Below the pieces are notes generated by a model. It saw nothing but the letters and a program-made list of their open reading frames with translations, was not told the DNA's origin and ran no database searches. 64,000 bases of DNA from Alphaproteobacteria bacterium (GTDB lineage: Bacteria > Pseudomonadota > Alphaproteobacteria > TMED109). Of this stretch, positions 27,115 through 37,267 are shown in pieces (position 1 is the stretch's first letter; each line of letters starts with the position of its first letter). Location: NCBI GenBank assembly GCA_022825705.1, contig JAJDWH010000035.1, positions 1 through 64,000 of the forward strand, in the 5' to 3' direction. The translations under genes and the position numbers were made by a program.

Positions 27115-28110
27115 TCCTCCCCTATGCCGCTTCGGCGTATTGCGGCGCGAGATGGGCGTCGATTGCGATCCCCGGTGCGCGCAGCGGCGGCCTTTTCGGC
27201 GTCGTGCGCCAGATGCGTATACCCGGCGGTGATGCCGACCTTCGTGTGGCCGAGCAATTTGCCGATCATGAACAGGCTCTCCCCGAGCGCCAAGGCCCTG
27301 CCTGCGAAGCTGTGCGGGAGGTCATGGATTCACACATCCTCAAGCACCGCGCGCCCGAGCCCGGCGCCAGGGATGCTGCAGGTCGGTAAGGTGGGCGCCG
27401 GGCTTCCTGCCGACGATCACCCAGGGATTGCCCTCGTGCCGGGCAGCGCCGCGAGGATGCCGACTGCGGCCGCTGAGAGCGGGACCATCCGCGCACCGGT
27501 CTTCGAGTCGCGCAACCGCAGTTCCGCCGCGTTCAGTTCGACGTCCTCCCAGCGCAAGGTCTGGATTTCGCCCAGCCGGCAGCCGGTCAGCATTTGCAGG
27601 CGAACGGCGGCCACGGCCGACGGCGTCTCCGCGCCCGCGGCCTCGACCTCGGCCAGCACCAGGCGAGCCGTTGGAACTCCTCATCGGTCAGGAAACGCTC
27701 GCGCCGCTTCTGCTGGTACTTCTGCACGAAACGGCACGGGTTGCCGCCGTCCGTCCGCAGGCCCCAGGCTTCCGCGAGGTTGAACATCTTGCGCACGACT
27801 TCGAGGATCCGGTTCGCCTGGTAGGGCGTGGCCCGGTGCCGGTAGCGCCGCGCCGCGATGCGTTTGCCCCCGACTTCGTCGACGGCGAGCTTGCCGAGCT
27901 TGGGCAGCTCGAACTTCTGCACCAGCCAGCGGCCGCTCGCGATGGTGCGCGGCTTGCAGCGCACCTCGACATGCTCGACGAGGTACCGCTGCGCAGGGTC
28001 GGCAACCGTGGGGGTGTCGGCAGCCCGCCTGACGGGCGGCTCGGGATATTCTCCGGCCTCGATGCGCACGGTCATCCTGGCGGCCTTGCGCCGGGCCTGG
28101 TCGGCTGTCT
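27115..28110 (-). pseudogene. Tyrosine recombinase with several frameshifts (remnant 4), next to a tRNA site
   Basis: Read leftward, the pieces are MTVRIEAGEYPEPPVRR, VADPAQRYLVEHVEVRCKPRT, NPCRFVQKYQQKRRERFLTDEEF, then in a second frame LQMLTGCRLGEIQTLRWEDVELN and, in a third, RALALGESLFMIGKLLGHTKVGITAGYTHLAHDAEKAA. HDLRHSF has become HDLPHSF, losing the catalytic Arg. At least two frameshifts (near 27660 and 27300-27430) disable the gene. It stands about 420 bases from a tRNA-Arg 3' end on the same strand, the normal place for an island integrase. Confidence 0.8.
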
Positions 28111-28528
28111 CCGGACTTCATCGCGTTGGTGTCGATTTCCAACCACTTCAAACGGATCACACATTGACACCGCGAAAGCGCCCGCCGGTTGTCACATGCG
28201 CCGGTCCGGCCCTCCGCGGAATGTCCGGACAGTTGGTATGTGTTCGAACAGGGGGTGATGGAGCGTAACCGTACCGCTACCGATGCGGTGGAAGCATCGG
28301 GTCAAGCGGGCTCGTTCAGGACGCTGAGCGCCATCGACTCCGAGTCCCACCCGGTGACCGAACGAAAACACGACAGTTGCCCGTGACAGTCAGCTAATCC
28401 CGTTTCTCGGCCGCTACTGACGCCGAACGCCGACCCAAATTTCCGTCCAAATGATTCCCAAGTCGCAATTCTGATCGGTTGATGATTACGGAACATGTCC
28501 TTTTTTACGCTATCAGATCAATCATTTG
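28111..28528. other. Spacer between integrase remnant and tRNA fragment
   Basis: No gene seen on either strand. In intact islands this interval holds attachment and excision-factor sites; none is recognisable here. Confidence 0.4.
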
Positions 28529-28580
28529 TGGTGGCGCGCCCGGAAGGATTCGAACCCTCAGCCTCCTGATCCGTAGTCAT
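28529..28580 (-). tRNA. 3' part of a tRNA-Arg(ACG) gene, probable attachment site
   Basis: The reverse complement reads CTACGGA (anticodon loop, ACG), then TCAGG, a T-arm with GGTTCGAATCC and the acceptor strand GGGCGCGCC-A-CCA. The D-arm and 5' acceptor strand are absent: upstream the text departs from tRNA just beyond the anticodon stem, where only three bases of the 5' stem still pair. Integrative elements commonly leave such a 3' tRNA copy as attL or attR. The neighbouring integrase remnant supports this. Confidence 0.75.
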
Positions 28581-28878
28581 CAAGCGGGACGGCCAGCAGG
28601 AGCTTCTCGCCGCCTTCTGTGAGCGCATCAGCCGCGGCGAAGGCGTCGAGTGCCACTTCTTCCAGCAGACACGGCAGTATCTCTTCCTGGGCGGCTACAA
28701 ATACTGGACCATGACCGATTGCCCGGACATCGACCTCAGCACCGACGACTACGTGCTGAACCGCGCGCTCCTGTATCGCGACCGTCGTGACTTTGCCATA
28801 CGCAAGGGTGACAGCGGTACGCGAGGCCCACAGGAGCAGCGGATTGCACACGTCGAAGGTGTTCACGAAGAACCGTGA
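28576..28878 (+). pseudogene. Open fragment of an unknown protein
   Basis: An open frame of 100 codons without a usable start runs straight out of the tRNA fragment: LLAAFCERISRGEGVECHFF, RQYLFLGGYKYWTMTDCPDID, DDYVLNRALLYRDRRDF, ending in TGA. The composition is protein-like (many aromatic and Cys residues). The family is not recognised. It looks like the 3' end of a gene cut by the integration or deletion event at the tRNA site. Confidence 0.4.
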
Positions 28879-28968
28879 GTGTCTTCTGGCGGGCGATGTG
28901 GCGTCTCGCTTTCTGTCGCAGGAGCACTTCTCGGTGAACGGGTGAGGTGGTTCCTTCTGAAATCAGTT

Positions 28969-30447
28969 TCATTCGGAGATTTGCAGGACCTCGTCGATGA
29001 TCGGAATCGTCAGTAACGCCGTTTCAACGAACCGGCCACAGAAATAGTCCGTCAGTTCGTCTGGCTCCTGCGTCTCCCTGTGCAGGTTCGCCAGCAGCGG
29101 CTCCCAGTTCCCGTGCTCTTCCTCCAAGTAGCGGTACCAAGGCCAGCTTTTAGATATGAAGCTTCCCTTCAGATCGGCTTTGTTCTTTTGCAGGCGCTCA
29201 CGCAGGCATTCGTTCAGCCTTTCTTCGGCATCTCAAGTACCGGGATCCACCAAGACGCCGACGTACCAGCCATTGGCTTTGGAATCACAACTGAGACAGA
29301 CCAGTGGAAGAGCACCGCCGAACCCCGTCCTCCATGCCTGCCTGAATGCCCAGACGCCGTTCTTCGATTTGGGTGCGCTGTCGAGGAACCCGGAATGGAC
29401 CTGAAGGTCATCGTAGACATGTAGTTTGTCATCGAGCCGCTTGCGCAAGACCTCAAGAAACCGCCTCACGACATTCTTCCTAATGCATGGCCAGGTCTCG
29501 ACAACCGCAAGAGCCGTCCTGAAGTTGTCATCGCTGGCCAGAATGAAGTCTCTCACTTCCTTTTTTTCGCTCGCTGTCGTCACGATTCCTCCAAAGGACT
29601 TGTGGCAGAACGTCTCGAACTCGCGCAGAAACCAGCGCAGGCGCTCCACATCGCATAGCCGCCGACATTCCTGCAGCCAGTCCGTCAATGCGAAGGGCAG
29701 ATGCAACGGACAGGCATCCTCGTCATCGCCGGCGGGCGTGCCCGGGCAGAACGACATGATCGCCAGCCCGTCCTTGCAGGCATGCCGGGGGAGGCTCCAT
29801 TCGGAAGGCATGCCGCCATGTCCGGACAGGTAGATGAGCAGGAACCGGCCGCCATATTCCTGTTTCAGGAACTCGAGATAATCCTCGATCTGGCACTCGC
29901 CGTCCGCCGCATAGGGCTTGTTCTCGATAGCGATGCAGGCCGGCTCCTGCCCCGGTGACGGCAGTTCGACGGAAATATCCCGGAAGCGACCGCCATGCGT
30001 CATGCGTTCCCGCACGACCCTGGCGCCGAAGTCGCCGGCCCCGACGTCTTCATCCGCCGGCCATCGGTCCGATCCGACCAGGTTCCGGAATCGCTCGAGG
30101 AAGCTTGCCCCCTGACCGTGTGGTCCGTTCGGGTTGAGCAGGTGCGCAATGATTCGCGACAGCCCGAGCTCGTCCGTGCGCAGATAGTCGAACGTATTGA
30201 AGCGCCCGGCGTGCAGGCGGTCCTGTTCGCGTTCCTCGACCCGTGCGCTCTCCATCCGCTCGCCCACCACCATGAAGAAACGCCTGTAACGCTCCATGTC
30301 GGCCTGTCTGGCCGAGGCCAAGCGTTCCGAAAGTTGCGCAAGCCGTTTCGCATGGGCGCCGTTCATGCCGTTTCGGTCCGCCTCATTCCGTTCGGCGCCA
30401 ATTATCACACCGGGACGATCCGGGATGCGCCGCAGGAAACTGCGCAT
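28969..30447 (-). pseudogene. PD-(D/E)XK nuclease family protein with one in-frame TGA
   Basis: The protein matches the PDDEXK_4 pattern: RFNTFDYLRTDELGLSRIIAHLLNPNGPHG near the N-terminus, then D157 (FRDISV), E175-x-K177 (AIENK) and Q186, the nuclease motif. Reading stops at TGA 29233-29235 after 404 codons. The same frame continues for 87 protein-like codons (ERLNECLRERLQKNK, SWPWYRYLEEEHGNWEPLL, IDEVLQISE) to a TGA at 28969. So a single nonsense codon separates body and tail; no base shift is involved. The likely native start is M28 (ATG 30366). The catalytic domain lies before the stop, so a truncated protein could be active. Confidence 0.8.
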
Positions 30448-30960
30448 TCCTGCGTCCTGCGTCGGAATTCCCCATGATCGATTTAAGTCATTGAAAGCGC
30501 GTTCAACAAGTCGCGAAACGAACCGGCACCCGTCGTTATCCCCCTCGGCCCAACCGGCCCCCTGGCAGTAGCCTTATAGCCGTAGGGAGAATCCCGCTGC
30601 AGTCGGGGGGCATCCAGGGGTCGACGAAGGAGCGGCGCGGGCACCAGGGGAAGATGTGGGCAGATGTGCGAGCCTGAAGATCGTTCCGTTTAATCCCCCG
30701 CCTGTTCGTTCGGCAGGATGCTTCGCAAAGCCTGCCGCGGACTGCGACCCAGAGCTGCGTTCGCCGGTGACCATGGTGGTGATCGCCATCGGGAACGTTG
30801 CGCGCTTCGGCCGTGGCCGAGCTCCGCGTCAATGGCGCCTCGATCGACTGCCGCCAGACCCGGCGCTTGGGCGGCAGCCGGATCTTCCTCTACCGGATGC
30901 TCAGGCCCGTGCCCGAGGCGGAATCGTGACGCCCCGGGCCCATAACGACCGGACAGTGCC
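30448..30960. other. No confident gene
   Basis: A short frame near 30797-30930 reads AELRVNGASIDCRQTRRLGG and SRIFLYRMLRPVPEAES, protein-like but without a start or known family. Otherwise nothing seen. Confidence 0.35.
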
Positions 30961-31272
30961 TCAGACACCATTGCGATCAGTGGCTGGACTTTCTCGACGA
31001 GGAAGATCGCGAAGCAGCATCCTCGCGAACTCGCGCAGCACGGTCGGATCCGGAGCCGTCTCGGGCGCCTCTACCCGGCTAGCGCGGTTTTCGAGCAGCC
31101 GGGCCATGAGGTCGATATCGTTGCGGTCCAGCGTGCCGTTCCTGTGCAGGCAGTGGATCAGGACGAAGACGATTTGCAGATCGGCACGTGCTACTTGCCG
31201 GATCTCCGTCTCCAGAACGCTCACAGCTGCAGCCAGGTCGGTCCGCATTTCGCTAATCTGCTCTTCCGTCAT
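30961..31272 (-). CDS. Small helical protein, unknown
   Basis: ATG 31272 follows a GAGGGG site by nine bases and gives 103 aa: MTEEQISEMRTDLAAAVSVLE, then LQIVFVLIHCLHRNGTLDRNDIDLMARLLENRA and VLREFARMLLRDLP. It is all-helical, soluble and charged. No family recognised. It is one of few intact frames between the nuclease and the TonB receptor, which argues for a real gene, but short length leaves doubt. Confidence 0.5.
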   Translation of the reverse strand: MTEEQISEMRTDLAAAVSVLETEIRQVARADLQIVFVLIHCLHRNGTLDRNDIDLMARLLENRASRVEAPETAPDPTVLREFARMLLRDLPRRESPATDRNGV

Positions 31273-32771
31273 TTTCGCGATTCCCCTCTCAGGGCATGGT
31301 TTGGTAGACCCCCAGAGTAGGGAATAGGAGAACGGCGCGCCTGCACCCACGCACATGTGCGCACCGGCGCCGGGGACGCCGGTCACGATGGTCGTGAAGT
31401 TGCCCCGGACTGCGGTCGGTGCAGCCGGAGCGTGCCGAGCGAGGCACGACGCGCATGCGACCGGCGTTGCCACAACAGCGCCGACGCTGATGCGCGAAAC
31501 GGAAACGGACCGTACCGCCGACCCAATGCCAGGAGAACGATGCGGCCCGACGAGGCGTGTTGGTCAAGCTGCGCATTCTCGATCAAATAGCGGTCGTCGG
31601 TCAGGCCGGGCCTGAAGAAATGGGTGAAGGAGGTCGCTGCCGTGTTGCCGGGCATTGCGGTTGCGGCGCTCATGGTGAGGTATCCATTGTGCCGGGGGCG
31701 GAACGCGGCCGGGACGCCCTCCCCAGACGCTCACGCGCACCGCTTTCGGCCGGACCACTCCTTGTCGGCGGCACGGGGCGCTCGGACGAAGACAGCGCCA
31801 GGCGAGCGGCGCAGCAGGCGAACGCCGGTATCGCCGGTGGACGGCAATAGAGACCCCCGCGCTATAGCGGTGTCGAGGGCATGTTTCCCGCCGACCGTGA
31901 CGATGGGCGCCGCTGGCGGTCCCGCTGGGTGCTCCGGCCGCGCCGATTCAGACCGGAACCAGCTCGGCAGGTGCATGGTTGCGCCGAAATCCGGTGCGCG
32001 GGGAGAGTGGCACCACCCCGGCGGAACGTGGCCGAGCTTCTCGCTGCAGGTCCGGCTCTTGGCCTTCCAACATGCGCCAATGAGGCCGGGGCACGAATGC
32101 CCCGGAAACGCCCCGACGCTGTGTCTACTTCATCATCATGCAGATGTTTGAATGAGGTTGGGTCACAATGGAATTCGATTTGTCGGGATGTCACGGGCTC
32201 GGTCACGATCAAGAACCTGCATCCGTCCAACGAGCCCCGCCGCGTGTGGTGACGCTCGGCTACGTTACACTCGGACAAGGTACATCGGCCCCTGCACCCC
32301 AACCGCCTCACCGGCGCACAAACACTCCGCCCGCCTAAAACTGCTACTTGGTTGCTGCAAACAGGCCGCCTGCCATATGCGCCGTACGTCCGATCACGAG
32401 CGGCCCCTCCTGCGCCACGGCCAAGGTAAGCCTCCTAAGCCCGCCTGGCACCCCAAGCCGTACCGACAAGACCTTGACACCCGCCGGCGTGGGCCAACCG
32501 ATGCGACCCAGCTCGGCGAGGGCGTAGGCCGTCAGCGCTCCGTCATCGCCGAGGCGAGGATTGGGAATGCATCGTTGCCGGGGAAAGCGGCGGCGAGACA
32601 TTCGCCCTGGCAGGGAAGCCGTCGAATGGGAACGGTCGCTTGATTCTCTTCGTCGGGGCCGAATCCGTCTCCCGTGCGCAGTCGATTGCGCGGGAGCTCA
32701 ATGCGCTGGAGCGGGACGGGTCGTTGCCGGCCGAGTGGGAACTGTGCTGCCGATGAGCGCTCGGCGATTGC
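31273..32771. other. Degraded region
   Basis: Long frames on both strands here are low-complexity Arg/Ala-rich products of high GC. Fragments such as TSFTHFFRPGLTDDRYLIENA (leftward, near 31600) look like real protein pieces but cannot be assigned. Only the weak frame at 32344-32601 is listed separately. Confidence 0.4.
32344..32601 (-). CDS. Possible small protein, doubtful
   Basis: The 85-aa frame from ATG 32601 reads PRLGDDGALTAYALAELGRIG, VKVLSVRLGVPGGLRRLTLA and GRTAHMAGGLFAATK. Its composition is less Arg-biased than the surrounding chance frames. No family recognised, and the ribosome-binding site is too close to the start. Confidence 0.25.
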   Translation of the reverse strand: MSRRRFPRQRCIPNPRLGDDGALTAYALAELGRIGWPTPAGVKVLSVRLGVPGGLRRLTLAVAQEGPLVIGRTAHMAGGLFAATK

Positions 32772-32968
32772 GCCCCCTCCCCACTTAGGAACCCGCGGGG
32801 AGGGGGCTAGCCGGGCGGGATGTAGTGCGCATTACCCGCCCGGTGTCTATGCGCTCTCAAGGTCCATGCGCCTCTAGTGTTCGAGCGCGGCGGTGGCCCC
32901 TCTCGACCCGGTTGCGACGAGAGGGGCCTGCCCGGCGGCGTCGGTTAGCAGCTCGGCAGCCGCCGGGC
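32772..32968. other. Cluster of four strong hairpins
   Basis: Four perfect inverted repeats follow each other: 32772-32782 with 32797-32807 (11-bp arms, 14-base loop); 32811-32819 with 32835-32843 (9-bp arms, 15-base loop); 32895-32905 with 32918-32928 (11-bp arms, 12-base loop); 32930-32939 with 32959-32968 (10-bp arms, 19-base loop). Arms differ in sequence between hairpins. No U-tracts follow. They lie just downstream of the leftward small frames at 33011-33404 and could end their transcripts. Confidence 0.7.
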
Positions 32969-33010
32969 GTTGAAATGAACTTCGGGACTCCGCAAGCGAT
33001 GAGCAGTGGC

Positions 33011-33118
33011 CTATCGGTCATACTTCAGCACGGTGTATCCGGGATCTGCGTTTGCGAGCGTCGGTGCAATCAGCGCGAACGGCACGAGGAATACTGCTCC
33101 AACGGTGGCGCTGGTCAT
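33011..33118 (-). CDS. 35-residue peptide with signal-like sequence
   Basis: ATG 33118 overlaps the stop of the upstream frame (ATGA). The peptide, MTSATVGAVFLVPFALIAP followed by TLANADPGYTVLKYDR, has a hydrophobic core and an ANA-D signal-peptidase-like site, leaving a ten-residue product. Too short to assign. The overlap and the signal-like design make it more than a chance frame. Confidence 0.4.
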   Translation of the reverse strand: MTSATVGAVFLVPFALIAPTLANADPGYTVLKYDR

Positions 33119-33404
33119 GACTCGACTTCTCTCGGTCGGAGTTCGGGGAAGTCCTCAGCCTTGATCTTATCAGTAAGCGTGCTGACCTGTTCGTTGATGA
33201 CTCCCGTTGGCTCCACAAGTCCTCACGCTCCCCCTCTCGCTTCGCAATCTGCCCGCGATTTGCGTCGGGGCGCAGTTCGAGGCGGGAAACGTCGACGTTG
33301 GCGTTCTCGTATCTGGCGTACAGGTTCCCCGCCTTCATCTGCAGGCTAAAGAGCTCTTCTCTGTCGTCGGAGATGCACCGGACCGCATTCATGTCGGCGC
33401 GCAT
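33115..33404 (-). pseudogene. Small helical protein, frameshifted
   Basis: The first frame from ATG 33404 reads MNAVRCISDDREELFSLQMK and AGNLYARYENANVDVSRLEL; near 33217 one base is missing and a second frame continues VEPTGVINEQVSTLTDKIKA, EDFPELRPREVES, ending at 33115. Together this would be about 95 charged helical residues. With the overlapping small secreted peptide the arrangement recalls nested phage lysis genes, but the lipobox of an outer spanin is absent. Family unknown. Confidence 0.4.
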
Positions 33405-34278
33405 CGCCGTTGCTTACGTATGTAACTGCCAAACAGAATCCGCATGCTGCACGCAGCACGGTCTCACGCCCGTCCGCAGACACGAACGTGCGCGCCGGTG
33501 ACCGTGGTTCCGTTCTCCACGTTTTGGTTCATTCACGTTTGTTTGGACCGAGGCCGGCACGGCTCAGATGCCCAGTCATCGGGAAATACCCAAGTCGTGA
33601 TGGGTAACGGCGTCGGGTTCGGAGAGTGCCCAAGGATCGAAACTGCTTCGCTCGAATACCGCACGGGCTGCAAGCCGTTGCCATGGCCGGGCCCGCAGCG
33701 CTTCGCAAGCGCGTGGTGCGACCGGGATTTCCTGACGCCGCCCGACCCGGCGCCTGTACCTCCGAAGCGTGCGGTTTTCGGCTGACTTTGACACCCGTCG
33801 CGCTTACGGGGGGCACCCTGCTGGATCCTGGCAGATTTCCACGTAATTGGAGGGTTCTTCATTCTCCGTCCGAGTGTGCAGGCGTGTCAGGAGCACTTTC
33901 CCTGGAGGCGAGAGGACAGGTGAAGCGACAAATGATCCAGTTTTGCCGGTTTACGCCAACCCACCGCAACCCGGCCAGCAACGAGGAGAGTGCGGGCAGG
34001 CGCCATCAATATCGTTTCGGGCTGCGGTTGAGTCTCCGGCGGGCCACAGGCACGGGGATGGCTGATTCGCGCAGCGTGGAACCGCTTTTCGGCCCGGGTG
34101 CGGTGGCCGGATGCGTATTTGGTTTCCTTATCTTCCAGATACGAAATCGATATTGGACTTAGGTTCTGCGGCGTGCCTAGCTTCTGGAGACTGAACGCGC
34201 AACGAAGAGGTAGCGGAACCGCCTCTCCGGCGCGGGCTGTAGGACACTCTGCCCGTTCACGAACGAACAGGGGAAACG
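33405..34278. other. No gene seen
   Basis: The 874 bases before the TonB receptor hold no convincing frame. An AGGGG ribosome-binding site at 34269-34274 serves the receptor. No Fur-box-like palindrome was noticed. Confidence 0.45.
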
Positions 34279-36768
34279 ATGATGCGAACCATCCTCGCAG
34301 CGCTCGCCGCCACCGCCATCTTCGCGGCGGGTCAGGCCCGCGCCGACGCGCGCGACACGCCGGGGCCAGCCCCGCAGATCATCGCCGAGTACGACCGCGA
34401 CTTCATCGAGCGCTCCGGCGCCCAAACGTTTGGCGAGATGCTCGACACGGGCATCATCCGCTATTTCTTCACCGGGGGGCGCGACCTGCTCATCATGGTC
34501 AACGGGCGCCCCTACGCCACGACTGCGGGCGATCTCGACACCCTCCCGCTCTCTGCGGTCGAGCGCATCGAGGTGCTGCGGGCCGAGAGCCTGGGGACGT
34601 TGGACGGCCACGCGGCAGTCCGCGGCGCATTCAACCTCGTGCTGAGGAAGGATCTGGACGGCTTCGACGTGCGGAGCGTCGCCCGGATGCCGGGGCGCGA
34701 CGGCGGCAACGCGCGCCAGGGCAGCGTCGTATGGGGCGGCGCAGTCGGAGCCGGCGGACACTTTACCGTCGGCATCGACATCCTCGACCGCGAGGAGATC
34801 GCCGGCAGCACCCGCGAGCACAGCCGCTCGGAGTGGACGGAGGGCGGGAGCTTCGCCACGGCGCGGAACGTGAGCGTCGGCGGCAACACCGTCTACGTCT
34901 TCGACACGAGCGCAGACGCGTTGCGGGCCGTGCCACTCGGCTTGTGCGACCAGGCACTGGGCTACACCGGTCCGCTCAGCAACCCGCCGGGGATCGACAC
35001 GGGCGACAAGGGTTGCGGGTTCGCCTACGGCAGCTTCTGGTGGGACAGCGCGAGCTACGACCAGAGGAACGTGATCCTCAGCCTTGACCACCCGATGGGA
35101 GAGCGCGCCGAGATCCACGTGGATGCAAACCTCACGCAGGGACGCTCGGCGTTCCGCTATGCCCCGTCGATCAGTGTCTTCTCCGTCGCCCCGAGCGAGC
35201 GCCTGCTCGACGCGATCAACGAGTCGGCGCGCGAAGCAAGCCCGGCGTTCCAGGCAACGAACGAGGATGTCTTCTCGGTCGGGCATCGCTTCATCGGCCA
35301 TGGCAACCGGGACTGGTGGACGAGCACCGAGGAGTACGACGCCTCGGCACGAATCCGGGGCCGGCTCACCGAAGGCCTGGGCTACGAGGCCCGCGTCAGC
35401 GCCTGGCGACTCGACGGCTCCGTATCGGGCGATACCTTCGTTGACGCCGAAATCATTCGCGACGAGATCCAGGCCGGACGGTACGACTTGGCTGACCCGC
35501 TGTCGACGGACCCGGACCACCTGCGAGCGATCGAGAGGAGCAGTCTCCGCGAGGAAGAGGACTTCGGCGGAAGATATCTGGAAGCGCGTCTCGCGCTCGC
35601 GGCCGCCGGGCCGGCCATCGGCGGTCGCGCCACGGCATGGACCGCCGGGGTCGAACTCGCCGATGTGGAGGCGCACCGGCTGCTGGCGTTCCGGGCAGGC
35701 GACGGCCGAACCCGCGACGTCAACGGGGTGCTTGGCTCGGGCGGCACCAGCTACGCCGGCGAGCGCGATGCAGTGGGAGCCTTCGCCGAGGTGTCCCTGC
35801 CCCTCGCCGACGCCGTGGACGTGAGGGCCGCAGCACGGGCCGACGAGCTTGATGACGTCGGCGGGCTGCGCGCGTGGCGCCTCGGGGCCGAGTACCGGCT
35901 CACCAACATCGTGACCCTGCGCGGCTCCTGGAGCTCGGGCGACGGGGCACCCTCCATGCACCACCTGCACAGCACCGCGGCACAGGGCCATCCCTACGTT
36001 CGTTGCGTCCCGGAGAGCGGGCCGCCGCCGCGCACGTGCGACACGGCGAACTACCGGCAGGTGACCCGGCGCACGAGCGGCAACCCCGAACTCGAGCCGG
36101 CGGGATCGGAGAGGCACTCCATCGGCGCCGAGGCCCGCAAGGGAACGTTCTACCTCGTCGTCGACTGGTACCGGCTCACGACCTCCGATCTGCCGGGGCT
36201 TCACGACCCCACCTGGGCGATGCTGAACCACCCCGAGTGCCCGCCTGGCGGTGGCAGCAGCTGCATCGAGCGCGCGGCCGGAGACATCACGATCCACGAG
36301 AGCTTCGCGAACATCGTCGAAACCGAGCTCTCCGGGGTCAACACCCGGTTCGGAGCGCGCATGGAGACCGGCTGGGGCTTCGTCGCAATGCGCGGGTTCT
36401 GGCGCTACGTCACCAGCAGCGATGAGCGCATCGCGGGCGAGGAGCAACCGTATCCGCTCCCGCGCAACGCCGTGCGCATCGTGACTTCGGCCGGGCGCGG
36501 CGACCTCACCGCGTTCTGGGCCCTGAACTACCGCGACGCGATCGAGAACCGGTGGGACGACGGACAGTTCAACTCCTGGACCGGCCACGACTTGACTCTC
36601 GATTGGAGAGCGCCGTTGGGACTCGAAAATATGCGCCTCACTGCGGGCGTGTACAACGTCACGGACGCGAAGCTCTCCACGAACACGGCGCATCCCTCCG
36701 CGACCGATGGGCCGCGCGCGGCCGGCTGGGGACGCACCTACTTCGCAGCCCTCAACACGCAGTTCTGA
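34279..36768 (+). CDS. TonB-dependent outer-membrane receptor
   Basis: The 829-aa protein has a signal peptide (residues 1-23, cut after GQARA), a plug domain of about 110 residues (FIERSGAQTFGEML, IMVNGRPY, VERIEVLRAESLGTLDG) and a 22-strand-type barrel ending in the C-terminal Phe required for insertion (YFAALNTQF). The C-terminal YNVTDAKL block is typical. The substrate cannot be named. It has no adjacent FecI/FecR, ABC importer or TonB genes, so it is an orphan. It is intact and GC-rich like core genes, in contrast to the decayed DNA on both sides. Confidence 0.88.
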   Translation: MMRTILAALAATAIFAAGQARADARDTPGPAPQIIAEYDRDFIERSGAQTFGEMLDTGIIRYFFTGGRDLLIMVNGRPYATTAGDLDTLPLSAVERIEVLRAESLGTLDGHAAVRGAFNLVLRKDLDGFDVRSVARMPGRDGGNARQGSVVWGGAVGAGGHFTVGIDILDREEIAGSTREHSRSEWTEGGSFATARNVSVGGNTVYVFDTSADALRAVPLGLCDQALGYTGPLSNPPGIDTGDKGCGFAYGSFWWDSASYDQRNVILSLDHPMGERAEIHVDANLTQGRSAFRYAPSISVFSVAPSERLLDAINESAREASPAFQATNEDVFSVGHRFIGHGNRDWWTSTEEYDASARIRGRLTEGLGYEARVSAWRLDGSVSGDTFVDAEIIRDEIQAGRYDLADPLSTDPDHLRAIERSSLREEEDFGGRYLEARLALAAAGPAIGGRATAWTAGVELADVEAHRLLAFRAGDGRTRDVNGVLGSGGTSYAGERDAVGAFAEVSLPLADAVDVRAAARADELDDVGGLRAWRLGAEYRLTNIVTLRGSWSSGDGAPSMHHLHSTAAQGHPYVRCVPESGPPPRTCDTANYRQVTRRTSGNPELEPAGSERHSIGAEARKGTFYLVVDWYRLTTSDLPGLHDPTWAMLNHPECPPGGGSSCIERAAGDITIHESFANIVETELSGVNTRFGARMETGWGFVAMRGFWRYVTSSDERIAGEEQPYPLPRNAVRIVTSAGRGDLTAFWALNYRDAIENRWDDGQFNSWTGHDLTLDWRAPLGLENMRLTAGVYNVTDAKLSTNTAHPSATDGPRAAGWGRTYFAALNTQF

Positions 36769-37267
36769 GGCGCTGACCAGAGGGGAAGCGCGTGGCGTGC
36801 AGCGGCCGGGCAGGTGTCGGTTTGCACGCCGATGCGTGGGATCCAGACGCGTTGCTGTTGGAGAACATGCCGGTCGCCCTGTTCCAATCGCTCCCCTGCG
36901 TCGGAGTCGCGACGGGCGCAACGCGGGTACCTCGCCGTCTCGGGGAACACCCAGGAAACGCCGGATAACGGAGGAGGGTTCGATAACCGGAAGGGTCGGA
37001 AGTGTTGCCCCCAATCGCCGGGCAAGTTGCAAACCGTAGCGACAACTGGAGCTTCAGCGCTTCGCAGATGTGCGGGCTGAGCACCGTTCGACTCATTCGG
37101 GGCCTGCTCGTACACGCCCCACACACGATGTCGGGCCAGTGAGTCACGTACGTCAGACTTTCTCTACAGCGCTTCAAGAAGGAGTTCAGCAGGCACCGGC
37201 TCCAGGTCCACGGCAAAGCCGTTTCCGTTTGGTGGGTCGCCAACGCAACGGATCGGAGCCCAAGCGG
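36769..37267. other. No gene seen
   Basis: Nothing recognisable lies between the receptor and the IS1182 left end. Confidence 0.45.

Noticed and set aside
28529-28580. Complete functional tRNA gene
   Set aside because: The D-arm and 5' acceptor strand are not present next to the 3' part.
34177-37032. 951-aa leftward frame across the TonB receptor
   Set aside because: Antisense, low-complexity; the receptor on the other strand has signal peptide, plug and C-terminal Phe.
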